Assembly (NCBI GenBank): GCA_016283945.1 | Contig: JAEENW010000004.1 | Span: forward strand, 1-12,882 | DNA length: 12,882 bases | From: Bacillota bacterium | GTDB lineage: Bacteria > Bacillota > Clostridia > Peptostreptococcales > Anaerovoracaceae | Direction: 5' to 3' | The notes under the pieces: generated by a model | Told to the model about the DNA's origin: nothing | What the model saw: the letters and a program-made list of their open reading frames with translations, nothing else | Database searches by the model: none | Shown here: positions 6,449 to 12,882 of the stretch, in pieces | How the letters are laid out: every line of letters begins with the position of its first letter | Position numbering within the stretch: position 1 is the first letter of the stretch | Position numbers and translations under genes: made by a program

Positions 6449-7543
6449 ATGAGAGTATCTACTATAGGTCTGATCTCGACCAACTACAACAACGAGAGCT
6501 TCGAGGCGCTCACCGCTGAGCGCACTCTCCCCACGCTCATGTTCGGCGGCAAGTACCGCCTCATAGACTTCGCGATCTCCAACATGGTCAACGCGGGCAT
6601 ACGCTCGGTCGGAGTCATCGCGCCATACAATTTCCGCTCGGTATCCGACCACATCGGGACCGGCAAGCCCTGGGGACTCGCCAGAAAGGTAGGAGGGCTC
6701 TTCATGCTGCCGGGCGGCGTCTACGCCTCCCGCGAGAAGGGCTGCCGCTTCATGATCAGGAACCTCGTCGCCAACAGGATCTTCCTCGAGAAGGAGGACG
6801 CCGACTTCGTCCTGATGAGCGACGGAAGCACCGTCATGAATGCCGACTACACCGAGTTCATCGACTTCCACGCCAAGAGCGGAACCGACATCACCCTGTT
6901 CACCAAGAAGGTCCCCGGCCGCGAGGACGGCACCTACGCGGTCTGCGAGAACGGCAGGGTCACCGCCATAGTCGGGCCGGACCAGGGCTCCGACGTCAGG
7001 GTGCTCGCGATGATAGTCAACAGGGAGTTCCTGCTCCGCCTCATCGACACCTTCGCGGCGATGGACTTCGAGGATCTGCTCAACGTGGTATCCTCCAGGC
7101 TCTCCGCCATCAACGTGGACTGCTACGAGTACGGCGGCTACGTGGGCATCATCGAGAACCTCAACGACTACATGGCCTGCAGCAGGGATCTGCTCGACGC
7201 GGACATCCGCGCGGAGCTCTTCGATTCCGAGAGGACCATATTCACCAAGCCTCAGGACCGCACCCCGACCATCTACAAGAGCGGCTCGCACGTGAAGAAC
7301 TCGCTCGTGGCTGCCGGATGCGTCATCGAGGGCACCGTTGAGAACAGCATAATCTCCCGCAACACCCGCATAGGCAAGGGCGCCGTCGTAAAGGACGCCG
7401 TGCTCATGCAGAAGTGCGTGGTGGAGGACGGCGCGCAGATCCGCAACATGATCTGCGACAAGCTCGTTAGGATAGGAAAGAACGTCAGGCTCGAGGGCGG
7501 AGACGACAAGCCCCTCGTGCTCGGAAAGGAGACGAGGGTATAG
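6449..7543 (+). CDS. glgD: GlgD, degenerate ADP-glucose pyrophosphorylase subunit
   Basis: A 364-residue paralogue of GlgC. It keeps the fold-defining KYRLIDFAISNMVNAGI segment, GTGKPWGL and the C-terminal beta-helix repeats (VIEGTVENSIISRNTRIGKGAVV). It has lost the glycine-rich GGxGxRL nucleotide loop: the corresponding N-terminus reads IGLISTNYNN. The GDH catalytic motif appears as MSDGST, and the FxEKP lysine motif is missing. In Bacillota, GlgD is known as a non-catalytic partner that stimulates or modulates GlgC in a heterotetramer. The ATG at 6449 has an AGGAGG-type site that overlaps the glgC stop codon, indicating translational coupling. The glgA start follows 3 bases after its stop. 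Identification is firm; its effect on activity here is inferred from characterised homologues. Confidence 0.95.
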   Translation: MRVSTIGLISTNYNNESFEALTAERTLPTLMFGGKYRLIDFAISNMVNAGIRSVGVIAPYNFRSVSDHIGTGKPWGLARKVGGLFMLPGGVYASREKGCRFMIRNLVANRIFLEKEDADFVLMSDGSTVMNADYTEFIDFHAKSGTDITLFTKKVPGREDGTYAVCENGRVTAIVGPDQGSDVRVLAMIVNREFLLRLIDTFAAMDFEDLLNVVSSRLSAINVDCYEYGGYVGIIENLNDYMACSRDLLDADIRAELFDSERTIFTKPQDRTPTIYKSGSHVKNSLVAAGCVIEGTVENSIISRNTRIGKGAVVKDAVLMQKCVVEDGAQIRNMICDKLVRIGKNVRLEGGDDKPLVLGKETRV

Positions 7544-7546
7544 AAA

Positions 7547-9010
7547 ATGGCTAAGCAGAAGAAGATAAACGTTTTGTTCGCCGCGTTCGAGGCGGTCCCG
7601 TTCTTCAAGAGCGGCGGCCTCGGCGACGTGGCGGGGACCCTTCCGGGATATATCAACAGCTCGCTGTACGACGTCAGGGTGATACTCCCCAAGCTCAGGA
7701 ACATCCCTCAGAAGTTCGTTGACAAGATGGAGTACATCTGCAACTACCAGGTGGAGCTCTCCTGGAGGAAGCAGTACTGCGGCCTCTTCAGGCTGAAGTA
7801 CAAGGGAGTGACCTATTACTTCCTCGACAACGAGTTCTACTTCCACAGGGACAGGGCCTACGGCGAGTTCGACGACGGAGAGAGGATAGCCTTCTTCTCC
7901 AAGGCGGTGCTCGACACCATCCCAATGCTTGAGGGCTTTGAGCCCGATATCCTGCACTGCCACGACTGGCACACCGCGCTCTGCCCGGTGTTCCTGAAGG
8001 CTCTGTACGCGGGCCAGCCCGGCTACGACAGGATCAGGACCATCTTCACGGTCCACAACCTCAAGTTCCAGGGCGAGTACTCCGACATGCTCTTCGGCGA
8101 CGTGCTCGGCCTCGCGGGGCATCCCTGGGGCGACAGCGTCCTGAGGGGCTTCGGCGGCGGCAGGTCCGTCAACTTCCTGCAGGGAGCGCTCTGGTGCGCT
8201 GACCGCATCACCACGGTAAGCCCCAGCTACGCCGACGAGATCTGCACCGAGTACTACGGCGAGCACATGGACGGCATCTTCAACGCGCGCCGCGGCATAC
8301 TCTCCGGAATACTCAACGGCATAGACTACAAGGTCTACGACCCCGAGACCGACAAGGCTCTCGCGGCCAACTACGGCCCGGACAGCCTGAGGAAAAAGAA
8401 GCAGAACAAGCTCGCGCTTCAGAAGGAGCTCGGGCTCGAGGAGGACGCGGACATCCCGATGTACGCCCTCATCTCCAGGCTCACCGAGCAGAAGGGCCTC
8501 GACCTTCTGACCTACATACTGCCCGACCTCATGGCGAGGCGCGTCCAGCTCGTGATACTCGGAGTGGGCGACCACAAGTATGAGGAGGCCTTCAGCTGGT
8601 ACGCCGCGAGGAACAGCTCCAAGATGGCGGCTGTCCTGGCCTTTGACGACGGGCTCTCGCACAGGATCTACGGCGGAGCCGACATGGTCCTCATCCCGTC
8701 CAGGTTCGAGCCCTGCGGGCTCACCCAGATGATGGCGATGCGCTACGGCACTCTGCCCATCGTCCGCGAGACCGGCGGCCTCAGGGACAGCGTCAAGCCC
8801 TACAACAAGTACACGGGCGAGGGCACCGGCTTCTCGTTCGCGAACTTCAACGCGGGCGAGCTGCTGTTCGCGATGGACAGCGCGGCTGAGCTCTTCGCTC
8901 ATCCGAGAAAGTGGGAGGCCGTACAGAAGAACGCCATGGCTGAGGACTTCAGCTGGAGAGCGGCGGCCAAGGAATACAGAAAGCTCTACAGGGAGCTCGT
9001 CGAGGGCTGA
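7547..9010 (+). CDS. glgA: Glycogen synthase (ADP-glucose type)
   Basis: A 487-residue GT5 enzyme that transfers glucose from ADP-glucose to the non-reducing ends of alpha-1,4-glucan; it is cytosolic. The N-terminal Rossmann domain carries KSGGLGDVAG with the ADP-glucose-binding Lys21, then HCHDWHTAL and FTVHNLKFQGEY. The C-terminal domain carries SRLTEQKGLDLL, and PSRFEPCGLTQMMAMRYGT with the conserved Glu at about 388, followed by RETGGLRDSV. Its length matches the ~477 residues of E. coli GlgA. The start is three bases after glgD, with GAGGG at 7534-7538 as ribosome site, inside the end of glgD. Its TGA overlaps the ATG of the following GH13 gene by one base. The position between glgCD and the GH13 gene fits a single co-translated operon. 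Confidence 0.97.
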   Translation: MAKQKKINVLFAAFEAVPFFKSGGLGDVAGTLPGYINSSLYDVRVILPKLRNIPQKFVDKMEYICNYQVELSWRKQYCGLFRLKYKGVTYYFLDNEFYFHRDRAYGEFDDGERIAFFSKAVLDTIPMLEGFEPDILHCHDWHTALCPVFLKALYAGQPGYDRIRTIFTVHNLKFQGEYSDMLFGDVLGLAGHPWGDSVLRGFGGGRSVNFLQGALWCADRITTVSPSYADEICTEYYGEHMDGIFNARRGILSGILNGIDYKVYDPETDKALAANYGPDSLRKKKQNKLALQKELGLEEDADIPMYALISRLTEQKGLDLLTYILPDLMARRVQLVILGVGDHKYEEAFSWYAARNSSKMAAVLAFDDGLSHRIYGGADMVLIPSRFEPCGLTQMMAMRYGTLPIVRETGGLRDSVKPYNKYTGEGTGFSFANFNAGELLFAMDSAAELFAHPRKWEAVQKNAMAEDFSWRAAAKEYRKLYRELVEG

Positions 9011-10974
9011 TGGCAGTTATTTTTCACGATTCCAGAGACAAACGATACAGAGATCCGGCAGGGGTGGCGGCAGCCTCCTCTGCCGTTTCTTTGTCGCTCT
9101 ACGCCGAGGGAGCCGCGGGCGCGGTCCTGAGGCTGTGGAGGGATTACATAGGCGAGGAGCTGGTCCCCATGGAGCCGGATGGCGAGGGCATATTCAGCGC
9201 GAGGATCGAGCTTCCCGCTGAGCCCGGCATAGTCTGGTACTACTTCATCGTGAGCTATCCGGACGGCAGATCCGTCTTCTACGGCAACGCCCCGGACGGG
9301 CTGGGCGGCGAGGGCGCAGCTTCGGACAGCGAGCCCCGCTCCTTCCAGATCACGGTCTACGAGCCCTACAGCGTCCCGGAGTGGTACTTGAACAGCGTCG
9401 TATACCAGATCTTCCCCGACCGCTTCAGGCGGGGCAGGGATTCCGCCGCGAGGAGAAGGCTGCTCGCCATAGAGAGGCGCAGGGGTCCCAAGAGAAGGCC
9501 TGTCAGGGTCTGGAACAGCTGGCCCGATTACGACAGGGACGCGAACGGTGAGATGCTCAGCTGGGGCTTCTTCGGAGGCACGCTCGAGGGCGTCAGGGAG
9601 AAACTCGGCTATCTTCAGAGCCTCGGGATAGGGGCGATATACCTGAACCCCATATTCGAGGCGGCTTCCAACCACCGCTACGACACCGCGGACTACATGA
9701 AGATCGACCCGCTGCTGGGCGACGAGGAGAGCTTCAGGAGGCTCTGCTCCGAGGCCAGGAGGCGCGGGATCAGGATAATACTCGACGGCGTGTTCAGCCA
9801 CACCGGCGCCGACAGCATATACTTCGACAAGTACGGAAACTATGGCGGGAAGGGCGCCTGCAGGCCCGTGGCGGCCGCGGGCGGGTACGGATCTGAAACG
9901 GCGGAAGGCGCCGCGCCCGGAAGCGGGACGGCGGCAGGCGAGGAAGACGCCCCCGCGAAGTCCGCTCTCTGGGCCTCTGAGAGGCCCGTGGGAGACCCGG
10001 AGTCGCCGTATTATAAATGGTTCGACTTTGACGGCTCCGAGGCCGGATACAGGGCCTGGTGGGGCGTGAAGGACCTCCCCGAGGTCAACGAGCTCGAACC
10101 CTCGTTCACCGAGTTCATCTGCGGCGAGAACGGAGTCATCGCCAAGTGGCTCAGGGCGGGCGCGAGCGGCTTCAGGCTCGACGTCGCGGACGAGCTCCCC
10201 GACGCCTTTATCAGGGCGGTGCGCGACCGCGTCAAGGCTGAGGACCCGGACGCCCTCCTCATAGGAGAGGTCTGGGAGGACGCGAGCAACAAGGAGAGCT
10301 ACGGCGAGAAGCGCCGCTTCCTCATGGGCCGCGAGCTCGACAGCGTCATGAACTACCCCTTCAGGGAGGCCCTCATAGGCTTCGCCATGGGAACGCTCGG
10401 CTCAGAGGGACTGGGCAGAAGGCTGCTCTCCCTAGCCGAGAACTATCCACCGGGAGCTCTCTACGGGGCGCTCGACCTGCTGGACAGCCACGACCGCTGC
10501 AGGATACTCACCGTGCTCGGAGGCGCCGAGGACGTTCCGAAGGACCGTCAGAGCGGCTACGCACTCTCTCCGGAGGCGAGGAAGTCCGCGGTCAGGAAGC
10601 TCATGATGCTCTCCCTGCTGCAGTATGCCCTGCCCGGAGTTCCCTGCCTCTACTACGGCGACGAGGCCGGGCTCGAGGGGCACACCGATCCCTACAACCG
10701 CAGGACCTATCCCTGGGGCAGCGAGGACCGCAGGCTGCTTGAGCACTACAGGTCGCTCGGGCGGCTCTACACCGCTCACAGCGCCCTCAAGGGCGGAAGC
10801 TTCGAGCCCGTCAGGACCGGCTCCGAGGACGTCTTCGCATTCGTGAGGGACGACGGGCGCGAGAGGCTGCTCGTCGCGGCGAACAGGGGAGAGGAGCCGG
10901 CGAGGCTCAGCTTCGAGGGCGAGACGCTCGAGCTCGAGCCCGTGAGCGCGGCGTGGAGAAAGCTGAAGCGCTGA
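9010..10974 (+). CDS. Intracellular GH13 alpha-glucan hydrolase (neopullulanase/cyclomaltodextrinase-like)
   Basis: A 654-residue alpha-amylase-family protein. Residues ~1-115 look like an N-terminal beta-sandwich. The catalytic barrel begins near VVYQIFPDRF (~135). Region I is DGVFSH (259-264), the nucleophile lies in GFRLDVADE (Asp391), the acid/base in LIGEVWED (Glu420), and the transition-state pair in LDSHDR (His494-Asp495), so all catalytic residues are present. The LQSLGIGAIYLNPIFEAASNHRYDTADY stretch is typical of neopullulanase-like enzymes and is split here by no gap. A C-terminal beta-domain covers ~575-654. No signal peptide is seen, so it should act inside the cell on glycogen-derived dextrins. 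Its ATG overlaps the glgA stop, implying coupling. An Ala/Gly-rich insert occupies ~281-330. It is not a branching enzyme by motif pattern, but exact specificity (alpha-amylase, debranching, cyclodextrinase) cannot be told. Confidence 0.88.
   Translation: MAVIFHDSRDKRYRDPAGVAAASSAVSLSLYAEGAAGAVLRLWRDYIGEELVPMEPDGEGIFSARIELPAEPGIVWYYFIVSYPDGRSVFYGNAPDGLGGEGAASDSEPRSFQITVYEPYSVPEWYLNSVVYQIFPDRFRRGRDSAARRRLLAIERRRGPKRRPVRVWNSWPDYDRDANGEMLSWGFFGGTLEGVREKLGYLQSLGIGAIYLNPIFEAASNHRYDTADYMKIDPLLGDEESFRRLCSEARRRGIRIILDGVFSHTGADSIYFDKYGNYGGKGACRPVAAAGGYGSETAEGAAPGSGTAAGEEDAPAKSALWASERPVGDPESPYYKWFDFDGSEAGYRAWWGVKDLPEVNELEPSFTEFICGENGVIAKWLRAGASGFRLDVADELPDAFIRAVRDRVKAEDPDALLIGEVWEDASNKESYGEKRRFLMGRELDSVMNYPFREALIGFAMGTLGSEGLGRRLLSLAENYPPGALYGALDLLDSHDRCRILTVLGGAEDVPKDRQSGYALSPEARKSAVRKLMMLSLLQYALPGVPCLYYGDEAGLEGHTDPYNRRTYPWGSEDRRLLEHYRSLGRLYTAHSALKGGSFEPVRTGSEDVFAFVRDDGRERLLVAANRGEEPARLSFEGETLELEPVSAAWRKLKR
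9850..10000 (+). other. Low-complexity Ala/Gly-rich insert inside the GH13 catalytic domain
   Basis: Residues ~281-330 of the GH13 protein lie between region I and the YYKWFDF motif. Related enzymes usually have only a short link here, from a YGxYG-like turn to SPYYxWF. In this protein the link is about 50 residues long and rich in Ala, Gly, Glu, Pro and Ser, and its DNA has an especially GC-rich composition. The frame stays open through it. It is probably a disordered surface loop in domain B. Confidence 0.6.
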
Positions 10975-10990
10975 GCGGAGCAACAGACAG

Positions 10991-11028
10991 AATAAAAACG
11001 CGGCGGGATATCCCGCCGCGCTTTTGCG
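10991..11028. terminator. Bidirectional terminator between the glycogen operon and the convergent genes
   Basis: A perfect 22-bp palindrome (10999-11020; arms CGCGGCGGG and CCCGCCGCG around ATAT) lies 24 bases after the GH13 stop. On the + strand it is followed by C-TTTT (11022-11025). On the - strand it is followed by TTTTTATT (the complement of 10991-10998). It can thus end the + strand operon and also the - strand AIM24 gene. Confidence 0.88.
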
Positions 11029-11074
11029 TTCAATACGGTCCTGCCTGAAGCATGCCGCCTTCTCTCTTCCCGCC

Positions 11075-11743
11075 CTACTTGTTGCCGGTCGGCACGTAGG
11101 GGAGTATAGCGTCAGCTACGGCGCTGATGGGCATGGTCTGGAGCCAGACTCTGCCGGGGCCGGTCAGGACGGTGTTGAAGAGGCCCTCGCCCCCGAGCAG
11201 AGCGTTCTTGACGCCCTTGACGGTGACGATGTCCATCTGAACTCCTTCCTCATAGCCGGCGACGTTGCCGGTGTCGACGATGATCTTCTCGTCCGGAGCG
11301 AGCACGACTTCCTTGAGGTCTCCGTCGATCTCGACGAAGACGAGTCCGCTGCCGCTGTAGCGTTGCATGATGAAGCCCTCGCCGCCGAAGAGTCCGGCGC
11401 CGAGCTTCTTCTTGAAGGCTACCGACATGCTTACTCCCATCTCAGAGGCGAGGAAGGCGCTCTTCTGGAAGATCCAGGCCTTGCCCGACACGTCGACCGG
11501 CATGATGCGTCCGGGGAAGGTCGAGCCGAAGGCGATGAGGCCGCTGCCTCCCTTGGCGGTGTAGATGTTCTGGAAGATCTTCTCGCCGGAGAAGAGCCTG
11601 CCGAGTCCGCCGGAGCCGCTGGTCTGCATGTCCATGTTCGCGGACATCCATACCATCGAGCCGCTCTCGGTCTTCATCGATTCGCCGGATTCGAGGGTGC
11701 ACTCCACTACGGGGAAGGAACCGCCGATGATATCGTACTTCAT
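11075..11743 (-). CDS. AIM24/TIGR00266-family protein
   Basis: A 222-residue protein, typical in length for bacterial TIGR00266 (AIM24, formerly DUF124) proteins. Matching features are the opening YDIIGGSFPVVECTL with ESGESMKTESGSMVWM, the central GRLFSGEKIFQNIYTA and GGSGLIAFGSTFPGRI, then GEGFIMQRYSGSGLVFVEI, and the late segment GGEGLFNTVLTGPGRVWLQTMP. The glycine-rich beta-strand pattern suggests the family's beta-rich fold; no signal peptide or membrane segment is seen. The biochemical role of bacterial members is not established, and the name comes from a yeast mitochondrial protein. The ATG at 11743-11741 is preceded by AAAGGAG with 9 bases spacing. The gene lies downstream of mnmA on the same strand, 141 bases away, and converges on the glycogen operon. 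A functional link to either neighbour is not evident. Confidence 0.9.
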   Translation of the reverse strand: MKYDIIGGSFPVVECTLESGESMKTESGSMVWMSANMDMQTSGSGGLGRLFSGEKIFQNIYTAKGGSGLIAFGSTFPGRIMPVDVSGKAWIFQKSAFLASEMGVSMSVAFKKKLGAGLFGGEGFIMQRYSGSGLVFVEIDGDLKEVVLAPDEKIIVDTGNVAGYEEGVQMDIVTVKGVKNALLGGEGLFNTVLTGPGRVWLQTMPISAVADAILPYVPTGNK

Positions 11744-11884
11744 GTGATATTTCTCCTTTCTTTGAGGCAGGGCTGCCGCCCGCCGTTTTTTATATCGTTA
11801 CGGACGGAGCGCTGTACGGCCGCCATTGCCGATGTTCAGGTCCCGGAGATCAGCTCTGACGCGGAGGCCTTCAGCACCTGCCCG
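11744..11884 (-). other. Intergenic region between mnmA and the AIM24 gene
   Basis: These 141 bases hold the ribosome site of the AIM24 gene (GGAG at 11756-11753) and, further upstream on the - strand, one AT-rich run (ATATAAAAAA, about 11785-11794) that could serve as a -10. No convincing -35 element and no hairpin with a T-run on the - strand was found. Whether the AIM24 gene has its own promoter is open. Confidence 0.4.
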
Positions 11885-12882
11885 CTAAAAGATGACGCCG
11901 CCTCCGAGCACGACGTCGCCGTCGTAGAGCACTGCGTACTGCCCGGGTGTGGGAGCCCTCTGGGGCTCGTCGAAGCTGAGGAGCAGAGTGCCGTCCTCAA
12001 GAAGCCTAGCGGATGCGGGTTGCTCGGCGTGGCGGTAGCGTATCTTTGCGCTGCAGCGCAGGCCGTCGCCGCCGCGAGCGGACTCCGGCGCCTCTCCGAG
12101 GACCCAGCTCATGCCCCTCACGCGGACTTCGCGGGAGAACAGATCTCCGTGATCCCCGAGCACGACCTCGTTGCGCTGAGGGTCTGTCCTGATGACGTAG
12201 AGCGGCTTTCCGGCCGCTATCCCGAGGCCCTTCCTCTGCCCGACGGTGTAGTGTATGATCCCGCGGTGCCTTCCGAGCACTCTGCCGTCCCTGTCCACGA
12301 AGCTGCCGGGCTCCGGGACGATCCCGCTGATCCTCTCGACCGCGGCCGCGTAGTCGCCGTCCGGCGCGAAGCATATGTCCTGGCTGTCGGGCTTGTCAGC
12401 ATTTATGAAGCCGTTTTCCTCGGCGATGGCGCGTACCTCGGACTTGGTCAGCCCGCCGAGCGGAAAGCGCAGCATGGAGAGCTGCTCCTGATCGAGGAAG
12501 TGCAGCACGTAGCTCTGATCCTTGGCGGGGTCGAGCGCCTTCTTGAGGAGCCAGCGCTCTCCGTCCCGCTCTATGCGCGCGTAGTGCCCGGTCGCGACGG
12601 CGCCGCAGCCCAGCTCTCTGGCTCTCGCGATGAGCTTTCCGAACTTCATGAAGCGGTTGCACTCTATGCAGGGGTTGGGCGTGAGGCCCTGAAGGTAGCT
12701 CTCCGCGAAGCTTTTCATGACGCATTCGCGGAAGCCGTCCTTGAAGTTGAACACATAGTGGGGCATGCCGAGCCTCAGCGCGACGCTCTTCGCGTCCTCG
12801 ACGTCGCTCAGCGAGCAGCAGGAGCTCTGCATCTCAAAAGCCGCGGGGAGGCCCGCGTCCTCGTTTCCGAAGAGCTTCATGG
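11885..12882 (-). CDS. mnmA: tRNA-specific 2-thiouridylase MnmA, 5' end outside window
   Basis: About 331 of the ~360 residues of MnmA (TrmU), which makes the 2-thio group of the wobble uridine-34 in Lys, Glu and Gln tRNAs. Visible motifs are LTPNPCIECNRFMKF with the first catalytic cysteine (codon 12668-12670), VATGHYARI, AKDQSYVLHFL, PDSQDICFAPDGDY with the second catalytic cysteine (codon 12371-12373), and HYTVGQRKGLGI. The N-terminal ATP-binding SGGVDS loop is missing because the gene runs off the right edge. The ATG at 12880 reads as the internal Met of the family's TMKLF strand, so it is not the start. The stop TAG is at 11887-11885. The C-terminal beta-barrel ends in PTPGQYAVLYDGDVVLGGGVI, as is usual. 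No clear terminator was found after it, so readthrough into the AIM24 gene is possible. Confidence 0.96.
   Translation of the reverse strand, partial: MKLFGNEDAGLPAAFEMQSSCCSLSDVEDAKSVALRLGMPHYVFNFKDGFRECVMKSFAESYLQGLTPNPCIECNRFMKFGKLIARARELGCGAVATGHYARIERDGERWLLKKALDPAKDQSYVLHFLDQEQLSMLRFPLGGLTKSEVRAIAEENGFINADKPDSQDICFAPDGDYAAAVERISGIVPEPGSFVDRDGRVLGRHRGIIHYTVGQRKGLGIAAGKPLYVIRTDPQRNEVVLGDHGDLFSREVRVRGMSWVLGEAPESARGGDGLRCSAKIRYRHAEQPASARLLEDGTLLLSFDEPQRAPTPGQYAVLYDGDVVLGGGVIF

Noticed and set aside
5444..8902. 1,152-residue open frame on the - strand across glgC, glgD and glgA
   Set aside because: It is in exact register with three clear genes and reflects their lack of TTA, CTA and TCA codons. 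The translation is rich in Val, Leu, Glu, Asp and Arg and resembles no family.
11766..11795. GC-rich segment followed by six T on the + strand, considered as a terminator
   Set aside because: The possible stem is only 4-5 bp, and no + strand gene ends there. On the - strand it lies in the AIM24 leader.
12878..12880. ATG at the right edge as start of mnmA
   Set aside because: It corresponds to the internal Met of the conserved TMKLF strand; the ATP-binding loop must lie beyond the window.

Overview
The window looks like chromosomal DNA of a fairly GC-rich, Gram-positive clostridial (Bacillota) bacterium. The main reason is the gene order glgP-glgC-glgD-glgA: GlgD, a catalytically degenerate partner of ADP-glucose pyrophosphorylase, is characteristic of Bacillota. 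Strong purine-rich Shine-Dalgarno sites, tight gene packing and heavy use of AGG, ATA, CTC and GAG codons fit this. Genus and habitat cannot be fixed from the sequence alone. There are no tRNAs, rRNAs, insertion sequences, CRISPR arrays or phage genes, and no gene-free stretch longer than about 185 bases.

Region 1 (1-1487, + strand) holds two metal-homeostasis-type genes. The first is the 3' end of a CobW/G3E-family GTPase with a striking His/Asp/Glu-rich linker built from a 57-bp tandem repeat. The second is an unusual protein with a G3E-like P-loop domain at its N-terminus and a YcgQ/DUF1980-like domain at its C-terminus. Together they suggest a metal (possibly zinc) handling module, continued upstream of the window.

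Region 2 (1488-2670, + strand) is a lone LysR-type regulator. Its AT-rich promoter region carries a perfect 12-bp inverted repeat overlapping the likely -35 element. The gene ends in a hairpin terminator.

Region 3 (about 2700-11020, + strand) is a glycogen operon: glgP (phosphorylase), glgC and glgD (the two ADP-glucose pyrophosphorylase-type subunits), glgA (synthase) and an intracellular GH13 alpha-glucan hydrolase. GlgC/GlgD make ADP-glucose, GlgA polymerises it, GlgP releases glucose-1-phosphate, and the GH13 enzyme probably handles dextrins. glgC, glgD, glgA and the GH13 gene are packed within 0-10 bases of each other. No branching enzyme (glgB) is present in the window.

Region 4 (11075-12882, - strand) is convergent with the operon and separated from it by a palindromic, probably bidirectional terminator. 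It contains an AIM24/TIGR00266-family protein and most of mnmA (tRNA 2-thiouridylase), whose 5' end lies beyond the window.

The best candidate for something little described is the G3E-like/DUF1980 fusion protein beside the His-repeat CobW protein. The rest is a well-known pathway with some local peculiarities.
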